DNA from: Sphingopyxis witflariensis
GTDB lineage: Bacteria > Pseudomonadota > Alphaproteobacteria > Sphingomonadales > Sphingomonadaceae
Reading direction: 5' to 3'
Assembly: GCF_002205635.1 (NCBI RefSeq)
Contig: NZ_NISJ01000001.1
Coordinates: 496,001 to 560,000 of the forward strand
Length of the DNA: 64,000 bases
Positions 51,100-60,001 of this stretch are shown one piece after another; position 1 is the first letter of the stretch; each line of letters begins with the position of its first letter. Both the position numbers and the translations under genes were made by a program. Below the pieces are notes generated by a model. It worked only from the letters and a program-made list of their open reading frames with translations, did no database searches and was not told where the DNA came from.

Positions 51100-52308
51100 C
51101 TAAAGACCGACCCTGGTCAATGCCTGGTCAAGATCGACGATGACGTCGCGTGGATCCTCGAGCCCGATATTGATCCGCAGCATCCCTTCGACCACCCCCA
51201 TGTCGGCGCGCGCTTCGGCGCTGACGCCATAATGGGTCGTCGATGCCGGGTGGCAGCACAGGCTCCGCGAGTCGCCGATATTGTTACTGATATCGACGAG
51301 TTCGAGCCCGTTGAGAAAGCGCATCGCCTGCTCGCGCCCGCCGTCGAGGATGAAGGAAAAGATCGGCCCGCACGCCTCCATCTGGCTCATCGCCAGATTA
51401 TGTTGCGGGTGGCTGGCCAGCCCGGGGTGCAGCATCCGTGCGACGCGCCCCTCGATCGCCTTGCCGACCGCCAGCGCATTTTCCGACTGACGCCGCGCGC
51501 GCAGGTCGAGCGTCTCGAGCCCCTTGTGCACCACCCATGCGTTGAACGGCGACAGGTTCGGCCCGGTGTTGCGCTGGAACGGCAACAGCACCTCGTTGAT
51601 GAACTTCTCGGTCCCGCAGACGGCACCGGCTAGGACGCGCCCCTGCCCGTCCATCAGCTTGGTCGCCGAATAGGCCACGACGTCGGCACCAAAATCCATC
51701 GGCCGCTGAAGCATTGCGGTCGCGAAGGCGTTGTCGACGACGCTGGTGATGCCATGCGCCTTCGCCAGCCCGCAGACATGCTTCATGTCGACGATGTCCA
51801 TCGTCGGGTTGGCGGGGGTTTCGAAGAAGAAGACCTTGGTGTTGGGCTTGATCGCCTTTTCCCACGCGTCATTGTCGCGGCCGTCGATGACCGTCGTTTC
51901 GATCCCGAAACGCGGGCAGAGGTGGTCAACCAGCCAACGGCACGAGCCGAAGGCCGCCTTCGCCGCGACGATATGGTCGCCCGCCGACAGCTGACAGAGC
52001 AAGGCGGTCGTCATCGCCGCCATGCCCGTCGCCTGCGTGCGGCACGCCTCGGCGCCTTCCATCAGTGCAATGCGCTCCTCGAGCATCGCGACGGTCGGGT
52101 TCTGCAGGCGCGAATAGGTCATGCCGGTTTCTTCGCCGGCAAAACGCGCCGCGACTTCCTCGGCACTTTCATAGGTGTAGCCGGAGGTCAGGAAGAGCGC
52201 TTCCGACGTCTCGCCATGCTCGCTGCGCCACGTCCCGCCGCGCACCGCCTGCGTTGCGGGGTGCCATTTGCGCGTTGTTTCGCGATCGAAACCCGTTGTC
52301 TTTTTCAT
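51100..52308 (-). CDS. metZ: O-succinylhomoserine sulfhydrylase
   Basis: 402 residues of the Cys/Met-metabolism PLP family. The PLP lysine lies in YSATKLMDGQGRVLAG. Substrate-binding blocks TSGYTYESAEEVAARFAGEE, YSRLQNPTVAMLEERIA and SLCCHPASTTHYG support MetZ. It makes homocysteine from O-succinylhomoserine and sulfide in methionine synthesis. Start 4 bases after the leuB stop, so the two are co-transcribed. Confidence 0.94.
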   Translation of the reverse strand: MKKTTGFDRETTRKWHPATQAVRGGTWRSEHGETSEALFLTSGYTYESAEEVAARFAGEETGMTYSRLQNPTVAMLEERIALMEGAEACRTQATGMAAMTTALLCQLSAGDHIVAAKAAFGSCRWLVDHLCPRFGIETTVIDGRDNDAWEKAIKPNTKVFFFETPANPTMDIVDMKHVCGLAKAHGITSVVDNAFATAMLQRPMDFGADVVAYSATKLMDGQGRVLAGAVCGTEKFINEVLLPFQRNTGPNLSPFNAWVVHKGLETLDLRARRQSENALAVGKAIEGRVARMLHPGLASHPQHNLAMSQMEACGPIFSFILDGGREQAMRFLNGLELVDISNNIGDSRSLCCHPASTTHYGVSAEARADMGVVEGMLRINIGLEDPRDVIVDLDQALTRVGL

Positions 52309-52312
52309 CGTC

Positions 52313-53371
52313 TTATCCGTGTGTTTGATTGTTCAGGGCCGAAACCACTGCATCGCCCAATGCTGTCGTTCCCATATCGCCCCCCAGATCGGCGCCGCGG
52401 CAACCGTCGGCCAGCACCTTGGCGACCGCCGTCTCGATCCGCGCCGCGCTCGCCTCGTCGCCGCCCGAATGGCGCAGCAACATCGCCAGCGACAGGATCA
52501 TCGCCAGCGGATTGGCGACGCCCTTGCCCGCGATATCGGGTGCGCTGCCGTGGATCGGTTCGTACAGACCCTGCTTGCCTTCGCTCAGCGAGGCCGACGC
52601 GAGCAGGCCGATCGACCCGACGCACATCGACGCCTGATCGGACAGGATATCGCCGAACAGGTTTCCGGTGACCACGACGTCGAACTGTCCCGGATTGCGC
52701 ACCAGCTGCATCGCAGCATTGTCGACATACATATGGGTCAGCGTCACATCGGGATATTCGGCCGCAACCTCGATCACCACGTCGCGCCACAGCTGCGACG
52801 TTTCGAGCACATTCGCCTTGTCGACCGAGCAAAGCCGCTTGTTGCGCCCCTGCGCCGCGCGGAAGGCGACATGCGCGATCCGGCGCACTTCGCTCTCGCT
52901 ATAGGCCATGACGTCATAGCCTTCGCGCTGACCATCGGCGGTTGTGCGCGTGCCCTTCTCGCCGAAATAGACGTCGCCATTGAGTTCGCGAACGATCAGC
53001 AGGTCGATCGCCGACGCGACTTCGGGCCGCAGTGCCGAGGCGTCTTCCAGCCCGGCGAACATCTTGGCGGGACGCAGATTGGCGAACAGCCCGAGCGCGG
53101 CGCGCAGCCCCAGAATTGCTTGCTCAGGGCGCAGATGGCGCTCGACATTGTCGAACCGCGGATCGCCGACCGCACCGAACAGGATCGCATCGGCGGCCTT
53201 GGCCTTGTCGAGCGTTTCGGGGGGCAGCGGATGACCGGTCGCGGCATAGGCGGCCCCGCCGACCAATGCGCGATCGAGCGTCACGGGCAGCGCGAGCACC
53301 GCCAGCACCTTCTCGGCCTCGACCATGATTTCGGGACCGATGCCGTCTCCGGCCAGCAACAGGATTTTCAA
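52313..53371 (-). CDS. leuB: 3-isopropylmalate dehydrogenase
   Basis: 352 residues. Motifs: [41 protein letters not shown], and the NAD-binding [16 protein letters not shown]. It oxidises 3-isopropylmalate in leucine biosynthesis. The start codon is TTG at 53371, preceded by AAAGGG at good spacing. It heads the leuB-metZ-apaG-lysR group. Confidence 0.96.
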   Translation of the reverse strand: MKILLLAGDGIGPEIMVEAEKVLAVLALPVTLDRALVGGAAYAATGHPLPPETLDKAKAADAILFGAVGDPRFDNVERHLRPEQAILGLRAALGLFANLRPAKMFAGLEDASALRPEVASAIDLLIVRELNGDVYFGEKGTRTTADGQREGYDVMAYSESEVRRIAHVAFRAAQGRNKRLCSVDKANVLETSQLWRDVVIEVAAEYPDVTLTHMYVDNAAMQLVRNPGQFDVVVTGNLFGDILSDQASMCVGSIGLLASASLSEGKQGLYEPIHGSAPDIAGKGVANPLAMILSLAMLLRHSGGDEASAARIETAVAKVLADGCRGADLGGDMGTTALGDAVVSALNNQTHG

Positions 53372-53419
53372 CGCTTCGCCCTTTCATATCTTGCGAGCCG
53401 CTTAGGCAGCGGCGGCGAG

Positions 53420-54157
53420 TCACGCAACCGCCCTGTTCAACCGATCCACCAACCGCGCCCGAACCGCCAGCAAATCCCGCGCCCGCCCATCGAGCAAGCT
53501 GCGGTCCAGAAAATGACCCGTAATCGCCAACCCATCAAGTGCATCGCCCAGCGACGGATCGCCATCGACCCCGCGCAGGAAGGGCGGCAGCCGCAGCAAC
53601 CGCTCCTCATAGCCCACCGCCGCGCCGACGCTCACCGCCCCGCCCGACTTCGGGCTGACAAACCCCAGATCGACGCGCGCACCCGTGACGACACATTCAT
53701 CCAGGTCGAGTCCAAACCCCAGCTCGGCAAGCAACAGCAGCTCATAACGCGCCAGTGCCGCCGCCCATTGCCGCGCCGCAGCCGCCGCCTCGATCGCATC
53801 GAGCAGCGCCGACAGCGTGCGAAACAGCGACGGATAGGGCTGGCTTTCGGGCAGGGTCGCTGCGGTCAGGCTGGTCACCCAGTCGATCGCCGCCGCCGGC
53901 AGCGGCTCGGCGAGCAAGGGCGCCCGGCTCGTCAACAATTCGGCGGTCGCTCCCGCCAGCTGCTCCTCGGTCCGCGCGCGCAGTTCGAGCGCGATCAGAT
54001 TGCCCGCCATCAAAATCGGCCGCAGCCGCCGCGACCGCCCGCCGCGCACATAGCCCGCGACCAGCCCCGCCTCTTCGGTCAGCGCGCGCAATATCGCGCC
54101 ATGCTCACCGTGCATGCGAACCGCGCAGACGATGGCGGGGGCGGTCAGGCTGGCCAA
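53420..54157 (-). CDS. recO: DNA repair protein RecO
   Basis: About 245 residues from a TTG at 54157, which gives the conserved start [20 protein letters not shown]; an open frame to 54226 lies inside the neighbouring gene. Features: [20 protein letters not shown] (OB fold) and [20 protein letters not shown], with the Cys followed by the helical domain. RecO loads RecA with RecR in gap repair. The start overlaps the upstream thioesterase stop. Confidence 0.93.
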   Translation of the reverse strand: MASLTAPAIVCAVRMHGEHGAILRALTEEAGLVAGYVRGGRSRRLRPILMAGNLIALELRARTEEQLAGATAELLTSRAPLLAEPLPAAAIDWVTSLTAATLPESQPYPSLFRTLSALLDAIEAAAAARQWAAALARYELLLLAELGFGLDLDECVVTGARVDLGFVSPKSGGAVSVGAAVGYEERLLRLPPFLRGVDGDPSLGDALDGLAITGHFLDRSLLDGRARDLLAVRARLVDRLNRAVA

Positions 54158-54537
54158 AGCACCAGCTGCGTCTGCGTAACCAGCGCAACCTCGGCGCCAT
54201 CCTCGGTACGGATGCGCGTCTGCCACACCGACACGCGCTTGCCGATCTTCACCGGGGTCGCCTCGCCGATCAGCACCGACCCGACCGGCCCGGCGCCCAG
54301 GAAATTGGTCTTGCTCTCGATCGTCGTCGTGTTGCTCGCCCCCTCGGGCAAGGTCAGAAACGCCCCGACCGCGCCGAGGCAGTCGGCAAAAGCCATGATC
54401 GCGCCGCCATGGACGATATTCCCTGCGGTACAGATATCGGCGCGCACCGGCATGCGGCCTGCGACGCGCTCCTTGCTGCCCTCGTCAATCGTCACCCCCA
54501 ACGTCCCCGCCAGCGGCATCATGGTTGCGAAATCCAT
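54145..54537 (-). CDS. PaaI-family hot-dog thioesterase
   Basis: 130 residues. [20 protein letters not shown] is the HGG active-site region and [20 protein letters not shown] the following strands. Probable acyl-CoA or aryl-CoA thioesterase. It overlaps recO by about 13 bases, so the two are likely co-transcribed. Not closely similar to the thioesterase at 44871. Confidence 0.88.
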   Translation of the reverse strand: MDFATMMPLAGTLGVTIDEGSKERVAGRMPVRADICTAGNIVHGGAIMAFADCLGAVGAFLTLPEGASNTTTIESKTNFLGAGPVGSVLIGEATPVKIGKRVSVWQTRIRTEDGAEVALVTQTQLVLWPA

Positions 54538-54564
54538 TTTCGTCCTTTCCCAGAAACAAAATTT

Positions 54565-54677
54565 CCGTTCGCCCTGAGCTTGTCGAAGCCTGTCCTGAGC
54601 TTCGCCGAAGGGGGCCGTTCTTCCTTTCAGCGACGTCGAAGAGAAGGACGGTGCTTCGACAAGCTCAGCACAAACGG
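54565..54677. repeat. Long palindromic repeat, GAGCTTGTCGAAG family
   Basis: Begins CCGTTCGCCCTGAGCTTGTC, has an extra tandem TGTCCTGAGCTTCGCCGAAG, and returns as CTTCGACAAGCTCAGCACAA. Related to 36087-36173 and 48361-48448, but longer because of the internal duplication. Lies between uvrC and the thioesterase gene. Confidence 0.75.
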
Positions 54678-54698
54678 AGAGAGGCTAAGCATGATCCC

Positions 54699-56633
54699 CT
54701 ACCCCTCCGGATGATAAAAATCATAAACCGCCTGCGCGACCGCCGCGCTGACCCCGGGGGCCTTCTGCATATCCTCGAGGCTCGCGTTGCGCACCGCCCG
54801 CCCGGTGCCGAAATGCATCAGCAGCGCCTTCTTGCGCGCCGGCCCGATCCCCGGAACCTCGTCGAGCGGCGACGATCCCATCGCCTTCGCCCGCTTCTGA
54901 CGATGCGCGCCAATCGCAAAGCGATGCGCCTCGTCGCGCAGCCGCTGGATGTAGAACAGCACCGCATTGTTCGGCGGCAGCGTGAATTCGCGCCCGTCGG
55001 GATAATAGAAAGTCTCGCGCCCGGCGTTGCGGTCGGGGCCCTTGGCAACCCCGACATAGGGCAGATCGTCGATCCCCAGCTCGGCGAACACCTCCGACAC
55101 CGCCGACACCTGTCCCTTGCCGCCGTCGATCAGCACCAGATCCGGCCACTCGCCCTTGGTGCGCTCGGGGTCTTCCTCGATCGCGCGCGCAAAGCGGCGC
55201 TGGAACACCTCGCGCATCATCGCGAAATCGTCGCCGGGCATCGTCTCGGCGCGCTTGATGTTGAATTTGCGATACGCGCCCTTGATCCAGCCCTCGGGCC
55301 CCGCGACAACCATCGCGCCCAGTGCATTGGTGCCCTGGATATGGCTGTTGTCGTATATCTCGATCCGCTGCGGCGGATTCTCGAGGTCGAACAGATCGGC
55401 CAACTCGCGCCCCAGCTTCGCCTGCGAACTGCTCTCCGCCAGCCGCCGGTCGAGCTCCTCACCGGCATTGCGCACCGCCTGTTCGAGCAGACGGCGGCGA
55501 TGCCCGCGCTGCGGCACGCTGATCTCGACCTTGCGCTCGGCCAGCGCGCCCAGCGCCTCGGACAGCAAGGCACATTCTTCGGGCTCGCGGTCGACGAGGA
55601 TCAGCTTCGGCGGCGGCACGCCCTCGTAAAATTGCATCAGGAAGCTCGCCATCACCTCGGCCTCGGGCACCCCCGAAATATGCACAGGGAAGAAGCTGCG
55701 ATGCCCCCAATTCTGCCCGCCGCGGATGAAGAAGCCCGCGACGCACAGTTGCCCGCCCTTCGCCGCGAGCGCGAAGACATCGGCATCACCGAGCCCGTCG
55801 GCGTGCACCGACTGGCTGCCCTGGATGAAGGTCAGCGACTTCAGCCGGTCGCGGATGACCGCCGCCTGCTCATAATCCATCGCCTCGGCGGCCCTGGTCA
55901 TCGCATCGCCCAGCCGCTTCTGCACTGCGGTCGAGCGCCCTTCGAGGAAGTCCTGCGCGTCGCTCACCAGCCCGGCATAATCTTCCTTCGAAATCCGGTC
56001 GACGCATGGCGCGCTGCACCGCTTTATCTGATAGAGCAGGCACGGCCGCGACCGGTTCGAAAAGAAGCTGTCGGTGCAACTGCGCAGCAAAAAGGTCTTC
56101 TGCAGTGCGTTGAGCGTCTGCGCCACCGACCCCGCGCTCGCAAACGGCCCATAATAGCGCCCCTTCGCGCGCCGCGCCCCGCGATGCTTTTGCACCCGCG
56201 GGAAATCATGATCGGTGCGCAGCAGGATGAAGGGAAAGCTTTTGTCGTCGCGCAGCAGGACATTATACGGCGGACGATAGCGCTTGATCAGCTGCGCCTC
56301 GAGCAACAGCGCCTCGGCCTCGCTCGTCGTCGTGATGATCTCCATCGCGCGCGTCTGCGATACCATCCGCTGCAGTCGCGACGGCAGTTTCGCAACCTGC
56401 GTGTAGTTGGTCACGCGGTTTTTGAGCGCCCGTGCCTTGCCGACATAGAGCACGTCCCCGCGCGCATCGAGCATCCGGTAAACCCCCGGACGCGCGGGCA
56501 ATTTGCGCACGACGCTGCGGATCGCCTCGGCGCCGCGCTCCAGATCGGGCTTGTCGCCCTCCCCGTCGCCACCGCGCATGACATAGGTCGCCTTATCCTC
56601 ATTGAATCGGTCGGGAGCATTGGGGCGGGCCAT
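54699..56633 (-). CDS. uvrC: Excinuclease ABC subunit C
   Basis: 644 residues. GIY-YIG domain (PGVYRMLDARGDVLYVGKAR, about 49-68) for the 3' cut, a UVR motif that contacts UvrB (AAEAMDYEQAAVIRDRLKSL), the RNase-H-like domain with IEIYDNSHIQGTNALGAMVV for the 5' cut, and a C-terminal helix-hairpin-helix (DEVPGIGPARKKALLMHFG). It is divergent from the SDR gene. Complete. Confidence 0.96.
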   Translation of the reverse strand: MARPNAPDRFNEDKATYVMRGGDGEGDKPDLERGAEAIRSVVRKLPARPGVYRMLDARGDVLYVGKARALKNRVTNYTQVAKLPSRLQRMVSQTRAMEIITTTSEAEALLLEAQLIKRYRPPYNVLLRDDKSFPFILLRTDHDFPRVQKHRGARRAKGRYYGPFASAGSVAQTLNALQKTFLLRSCTDSFFSNRSRPCLLYQIKRCSAPCVDRISKEDYAGLVSDAQDFLEGRSTAVQKRLGDAMTRAAEAMDYEQAAVIRDRLKSLTFIQGSQSVHADGLGDADVFALAAKGGQLCVAGFFIRGGQNWGHRSFFPVHISGVPEAEVMASFLMQFYEGVPPPKLILVDREPEECALLSEALGALAERKVEISVPQRGHRRRLLEQAVRNAGEELDRRLAESSSQAKLGRELADLFDLENPPQRIEIYDNSHIQGTNALGAMVVAGPEGWIKGAYRKFNIKRAETMPGDDFAMMREVFQRRFARAIEEDPERTKGEWPDLVLIDGGKGQVSAVSEVFAELGIDDLPYVGVAKGPDRNAGRETFYYPDGREFTLPPNNAVLFYIQRLRDEAHRFAIGAHRQKRAKAMGSSPLDEVPGIGPARKKALLMHFGTGRAVRNASLEDMQKAPGVSAAVAQAVYDFYHPEG

Positions 56634-56705
56634 GATTTTGCATGTAGGCGAAGCCGCCGCGCGTCGCCATAGTGTCGAAGGTAAAACAACATGGGAGGGG
56701 GTCTT

Positions 56706-57425
56706 ATGGATGTTCGTGGAAAGCTCGCGCTGGTCACCGGCGGCAGCGACGGGATCGGGCGCGAGATCGCGTTGCAGCTACAGGCGGGCGGCGTCGAGGT
56801 CATCGTCACCGGACGCTCGGCCGAACGGTTGCGGGCGATGGCCGCGCTCGGCTTCGGCACCATCGCTGGCGATTTGTCGCAGGAAGCGGGAATCGACGCG
56901 GTGGTGACCGGCGTCGTGGGCAAGCCGCTCGCGCTGCTCGTCAACAATGCCGGGGTCGGCAGCGAATATGCGCCCGGCGATCCATCCACCCTGCCCGACG
57001 CGGCGCGCTGTATCGACACCAACCTCTATGCCCCGATCGCGCTCGCGACCCGCCTGCTGCCCCAACTGATGGCGCAGCCCGAAGCGACGATCGTCAACGT
57101 CACCTCAGGCCTCGCCATCGCCCCGCGCGGCGGCGGCCCGATCTATTGCGCGACCAAGGCGGGGCTGCGCAGCTTCACCCAAGCGCTGCGCTATCAGCTC
57201 AAGGACAGCGGCGTGAAGGTGATGGAGGCGCTACCCCCACTCGTCGCAACCAGCCTGACCGCCGGACGCGGCGGTAAGATGATGTCGGCCTCGGACTGCG
57301 CCGCCGAAATCGTCCGCGGGATCAAGGCGGGCAAGGCCGAGGTCAATGTCGGCCAGACCAAGATGCTGCAACTGATGCACAGCATTTCACCGGCACTCGC
57401 GCGGCGGATCATGATTAAATATTGA
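56706..57425 (+). CDS. SDR-family oxidoreductase (DltE-like)
   Basis: 239 residues from the ATG at 56706, after GGGAGGGGG. Cofactor motif TGGSDGIG (about 15-22), NNAGVG, catalytic YxxxK as Y-C-A-T-K (GPIYCATKAGLR), and the preceding Ser in VTSGLAIAP. The form resembles DltE/short-chain dehydrogenases of unknown substrate. It is the only gene on the plus strand here, beside uvrC. Confidence 0.9.
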   Translation: MDVRGKLALVTGGSDGIGREIALQLQAGGVEVIVTGRSAERLRAMAALGFGTIAGDLSQEAGIDAVVTGVVGKPLALLVNNAGVGSEYAPGDPSTLPDAARCIDTNLYAPIALATRLLPQLMAQPEATIVNVTSGLAIAPRGGGPIYCATKAGLRSFTQALRYQLKDSGVKVMEALPPLVATSLTAGRGGKMMSASDCAAEIVRGIKAGKAEVNVGQTKMLQLMHSISPALARRIMIKY

Positions 57426-57461
57426 GAGACCGGTGCAGAGCAGCCTCCCCCAACCCTCGTC

Positions 57462-57482
57462 ACCCCGGGCTTGACCCGGGGT
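57462..57482. repeat. Short palindromic repeat, left of the GIY-YIG pseudogene
   Basis: ACCCCGGG, CTTGA and CCCGGGGT form a perfect inverted repeat (arms 57462-57469 and 57475-57482). Variant of the ACCCCGGA palindrome at 33582 and 57819. Confidence 0.65.
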
Positions 57483-57505
57483 CCCGCTTTTCCGATCCTC
57501 AAACA

Positions 57506-57807
57506 ATGGAACGCGAACGGCAGGGCGGTTGGGTCTACATCATGGCCGATCGCTATCGCGGCACAATGTATGTCGGCGTGACTTCCCATCTCGCCGCACG
57601 CATCCATCAACACCTCTCAGGCGGCGGCTCCGACTTCTGCGCGCGCTACGGACTAACCCGTCTGGTCTGGGCGGAGCGTGGCGAGGATATGATCCGCTGC
57701 AACTAGACTTCTAAAAGCGCCTCAAACGCTGGCAGCGCCAATGGAAGTTCGACCTGATCGAGCGCGGCAACCCTGATTGGCAGGACATGTTCGATTTGCT
57801 CGCGTGA
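57506..57807 (+). pseudogene. Frameshifted GIY-YIG nuclease family gene
   Basis: The first frame (57506-57706) reads GGWVYIMADRYRGTMYVGVT and HLAARIHQHLSGGGSDFCAR, the GIY-YIG domain with its catalytic Arg and following His, then hits a stop. The missing end lies in another frame at 57715-57807: KRLKRWQRQWKFDLIERGNP and DWQDMFDLLA, exactly the C-terminus of this small family. A frameshift near 57700-57714 therefore breaks the gene. Short palindromes stand on both sides. Related intact proteins are about 90-100 residues. Confidence 0.85.
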
Positions 57808-57818
57808 GAAGAAGCGGG

Positions 57819-57839
57819 ACCCCGGATCAAGTCCGGGGT
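57819..57839. repeat. Short palindromic repeat, right of the GIY-YIG pseudogene
   Basis: ACCCCGGA-TCAAG-TCCGGGGT, a perfect 8-base inverted repeat matching the unit at 33582-33602 except for the loop. Confidence 0.7.
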
Positions 57840-57881
57840 GACGATATATGGGCGTGAACAACGGGGTAGCAAGCAGGCCTC

Positions 57882-58256
57882 TTAATGGCTTCCAAGAGCT
57901 TCTTCGAGATGTCGCACCGCCCGTTGATAGTTCTTCACCCTTACTGAGAAGTCGGGATATGACTTTGGGGAATGGCAGATCGTTGGGAGGGAGATTCCGC
58001 CGTCCTGAGCCCCATCAAAATCCGACTGAAATCTCCGTTTTATTTCTGCCCTCAGTTTCAGGAACTTTTCATCCATCTTCCTGACACTGTCCCTCGGGCA
58101 AACGTAGATTGTTCGCTTGGATGCCTCCTCATAGGCCTGAAGGATGTCCGGTGGGATAGCCCCTCCGGCAATGACCTCTCGAGCCCCCGCCTGATTGGAC
58201 TCGCTGGCGGCGAGCAATAACCCACTCGCGGCGGCCAAGAGCAACAACCTGTTCAT
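57882..58256 (-). CDS. Small secreted protein of unknown function
   Basis: 124 residues, not recognised. The N-terminus (MNRLLLLAAASGLLLAA) is a signal peptide, so export is likely. The mature part is charged and helical (YEEASKRTIYVCPRDSVRKM, KFLKLRAEIKRRFQSDF), with two Cys residues (in YVCPRD and TICHSP) that could form a disulfide. No partner gene is evident. The frame uses normal codons for this genome, which supports it as real. Confidence 0.6.
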   Translation of the reverse strand: MNRLLLLAAASGLLLAASESNQAGAREVIAGGAIPPDILQAYEEASKRTIYVCPRDSVRKMDEKFLKLRAEIKRRFQSDFDGAQDGGISLPTICHSPKSYPDFSVRVKNYQRAVRHLEEALGSH

Positions 58257-58311
58257 TTGAAGGATGATAGCAAATCCAACTGTACTCCCGCAACCGGATC
58301 AACCACCTCTC

Positions 58312-58400
58312 CTGTTCCCCGGCGAAAGCCGGGGCCCAGTGAACTACAGGGCAAACATCGCCTTATGACACTCTGGGCCCCGGCTTTCGCCGGGGAACAG
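58312..58400. repeat. Perfect long inverted repeat (28-base arms)
   Basis: The arm 58312-58339 begins CTGTTCCCCGGCGAAAGCCG and returns exactly at 58373-58400, ending GGCTTTCGCCGGGGAACAG. A fragment of the same motif (GTAAGCCGGGGCCCA) lies near 33537. It is a REP-like intergenic element. Confidence 0.8.
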
Positions 58401-58430
58401 CTTTTCCGACAAACTCTTTCTCTCTCTTCC

Positions 58431-58512
58431 CCGTTTGTGTCGAGCAAAGTCGAGACACCTCTCACCCATGCTCTGTGCCGACGGGCATCTCGACTTCCCT
58501 CGATGCGAACGG
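58431..58512. repeat. Imperfect palindromic repeat, GTGTCGAGCAAAGTCGAGAC type
   Basis: CCGTTTGTGTCGAGCAAAGT then returns imperfectly as CATCTCGACTTCCCTCGATG followed by CGAACGG. The ends (CCGTTT and GAACGG) match those of the GAGCTTGTCGAAG repeats, so the families may be related. Confidence 0.6.
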
Positions 58513-58560
58513 ATTTGGAAGACTCAATGGCTGACATCAATCGCCACCCACACAGCAAAA

Positions 58561-58582
58561 CGCCCGCGGAAATCCGCGGGCG
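58561..58582 (-). terminator. Terminator of the ATP synthase F0 operon
   Basis: CGCCCGCGG-AAAT-CCGCGGGCG is a perfect 9-base stem. Read on the minus strand it is followed by TTTT, and it lies about 30 bases after the atpF stop. Confidence 0.85.
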
Positions 58583-58612
58583 CTCTGTACTCCGGCACTG
58601 TCGCGAAAGGCC

Positions 58613-59155
58613 TTAGCCCTTGGCAACCGAGGCAATCGCCTGATCGATCAGCGCCTTGTCCGACGACGCATCATGCTTGTCGGCAATCAGCGCAGCGGCA
58701 GCAGCGGTCGCGGCTTTCGCCGTAGCCATGCGCACTTCGGTCAGCGCGGTGGCTTCGGCCGCAGCAATGCGGTCTTCGGCCATCTGCTTGCGGCGTCCGA
58801 TCAGCGCGGTGGCGTCGGCCTTGGCCTTGGCGACCAGCGTCTCGGCTTCGGCTTCGGCGCGGGCGCGCATCTCGTCGGCTTCGCGGGCGGCAGCGGCGAG
58901 CTTCGCCTCATATTCCGCCTTCAGCGATTCGGCGTCGAGGCGGAGCTGTTCGGCTTCGTTCAGCTGCTTCGAAATCTCGGCGATCTTCTTGTCGAGCGAG
59001 GCGCCGATCATTTTCGGAACGCCCTTCCAGACCAGGATGCCGAGGAAAGCGAGCATCGCGATCGAGACCCAGACCGTTGCGTCCATACCGAATGCGGTCG
59101 GATCGGCATGGACTTCGCCCGCTGCTTCCGAGAGGATGATTGCGAAATTAGCCAT
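58613..59155 (-). CDS. atpF: ATP synthase F0 subunit b
   Basis: 180 residues. One N-terminal membrane helix (VWVSIAMLAFLGILVWKGV) is followed by a long charged coiled coil (LNEAEQLRLDAESLKAEYEA and onward), the peripheral stalk. Its start overlaps the b' gene by 8 bases. The order a, c, b', b is the usual alphaproteobacterial one, so this last gene is b. Confidence 0.93.
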   Translation of the reverse strand: MANFAIILSEAAGEVHADPTAFGMDATVWVSIAMLAFLGILVWKGVPKMIGASLDKKIAEISKQLNEAEQLRLDAESLKAEYEAKLAAAAREADEMRARAEAEAETLVAKAKADATALIGRRKQMAEDRIAAAEATALTEVRMATAKAATAAAAALIADKHDASSDKALIDQAIASVAKG

Positions 59156-59648
59156 GGAGCACCGCCTTTACCGCCGCCTTGGCATCCGCCGCGCCGACTT
59201 TCACGCCCGCCAGCTTGGCGACCAGGTCACCCGCTGCTTCGGCAGCAACCGATTCGATTTCGGCCATCGCCGACTTGCGGGCAGAAGCCACATCGGCTTC
59301 GGCCGCAGTCAGCTTGTCCGACAGTTCGGCGTCGACCTTCGCCAGACGCTTTTCGGCGTCCTTTGCGGCCTTGTCCTTGGCTTCGGCGACCGCTTTCTGC
59401 GCAGCGGCGCGGCTTGCGTCGCTCTGCTGGCGGTAGCTTTCTTCAATGGCATCGGCGGCGGCGTGCGCCGCTTTGGCCGCCGCCAGATCGTCTGCAACCT
59501 TACGGTCGCGGGCGTCCACCGTCGCTTCGATTTTGGGCAGCATGCCGCGGCCGATCACCAGGTAAATCCCGGCGAAGACGACCAGCAGCCAGAAGAGCTG
59601 CGAGGCAAGATACCAATTGTCAGCGGTTAGCTGGGCTATCTGGGGCAT
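59148..59648 (-). CDS. atpG: ATP synthase F0 subunit b'
   Basis: 166 residues. N-terminal helix YLASQLFWLLVVFAGIYLVI, then LPKIEATVDARDRKVADDLA and a long Ala/Lys-rich coiled coil. The QLFWL start and DAR segment are typical of b'. Alphaproteobacteria and photosynthetic bacteria form a b/b' heterodimer stalk. Lies between atpE and atpF. The name atpF2 is also used. Confidence 0.92.
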   Translation of the reverse strand: MPQIAQLTADNWYLASQLFWLLVVFAGIYLVIGRGMLPKIEATVDARDRKVADDLAAAKAAHAAADAIEESYRQQSDASRAAAQKAVAEAKDKAAKDAEKRLAKVDAELSDKLTAAEADVASARKSAMAEIESVAAEAAGDLVAKLAGVKVGAADAKAAVKAVLHG

Positions 59649-59732
59649 GAAAGACGGACCCTAAATTCTTGAAAAACCTGCAAAGGCGAAGCCGGTCCCC
59701 GAAAGGACCGGCACCACCCAAATCGTCTGAAT

Positions 59733-59960
59733 TCAGACGACGAAGAGCAGGATCATCGCAACGACGAACGCCAGCAGGCCGAGAAGTTCGGCAGCGGCGA
59801 AGCCGATGAACAGGCGACCCTGCTGGCCGTCAGCGGCGGCGGGGTTGCGCAATGCGCTTTCGAGGAAGCTACCGAAAACATTGCCCACGCCGATGGCGGC
59901 CATGCCGGCACCGATTGCGGCGAGACCAGCACCGATCAGCTTTGCTGCTTCTGCGTCCAT
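59733..59960 (-). CDS. atpE: ATP synthase F0 subunit c
   Basis: 75 residues forming a helical hairpin. The polar loop is ESALRNPAAADGQQ (Arg-Asn-Pro). The proton-binding carboxylate is the Glu in GFAAAELLGL. No extra residues of a sodium-binding signature are obvious, so proton coupling is likely. Confidence 0.95.
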   Translation of the reverse strand: MDAEAAKLIGAGLAAIGAGMAAIGVGNVFGSFLESALRNPAAADGQQGRLFIGFAAAELLGLLAFVVAMILLFVV

Positions 59961-60001
59961 TGTAACTACTCCTTGGTGTAAACGTTTGAAAGAAAACGAA
60001 C

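Larger units (their letters stand above)
58257..58612. other. Intergenic region holding two palindromic repeats and a terminator
   Basis: About 355 bases without a gene. It contains a long perfect inverted repeat (58312-58400), a second hairpin repeat (58431-58512), and the ATP synthase operon terminator (58561-58582). Confidence 0.7.

Noticed and set aside
36087..58512. Possible CRISPR array from the recurring palindromic units
   Set aside because: The units are dispersed singly, with no regular spacing or spacers and no cas gene.
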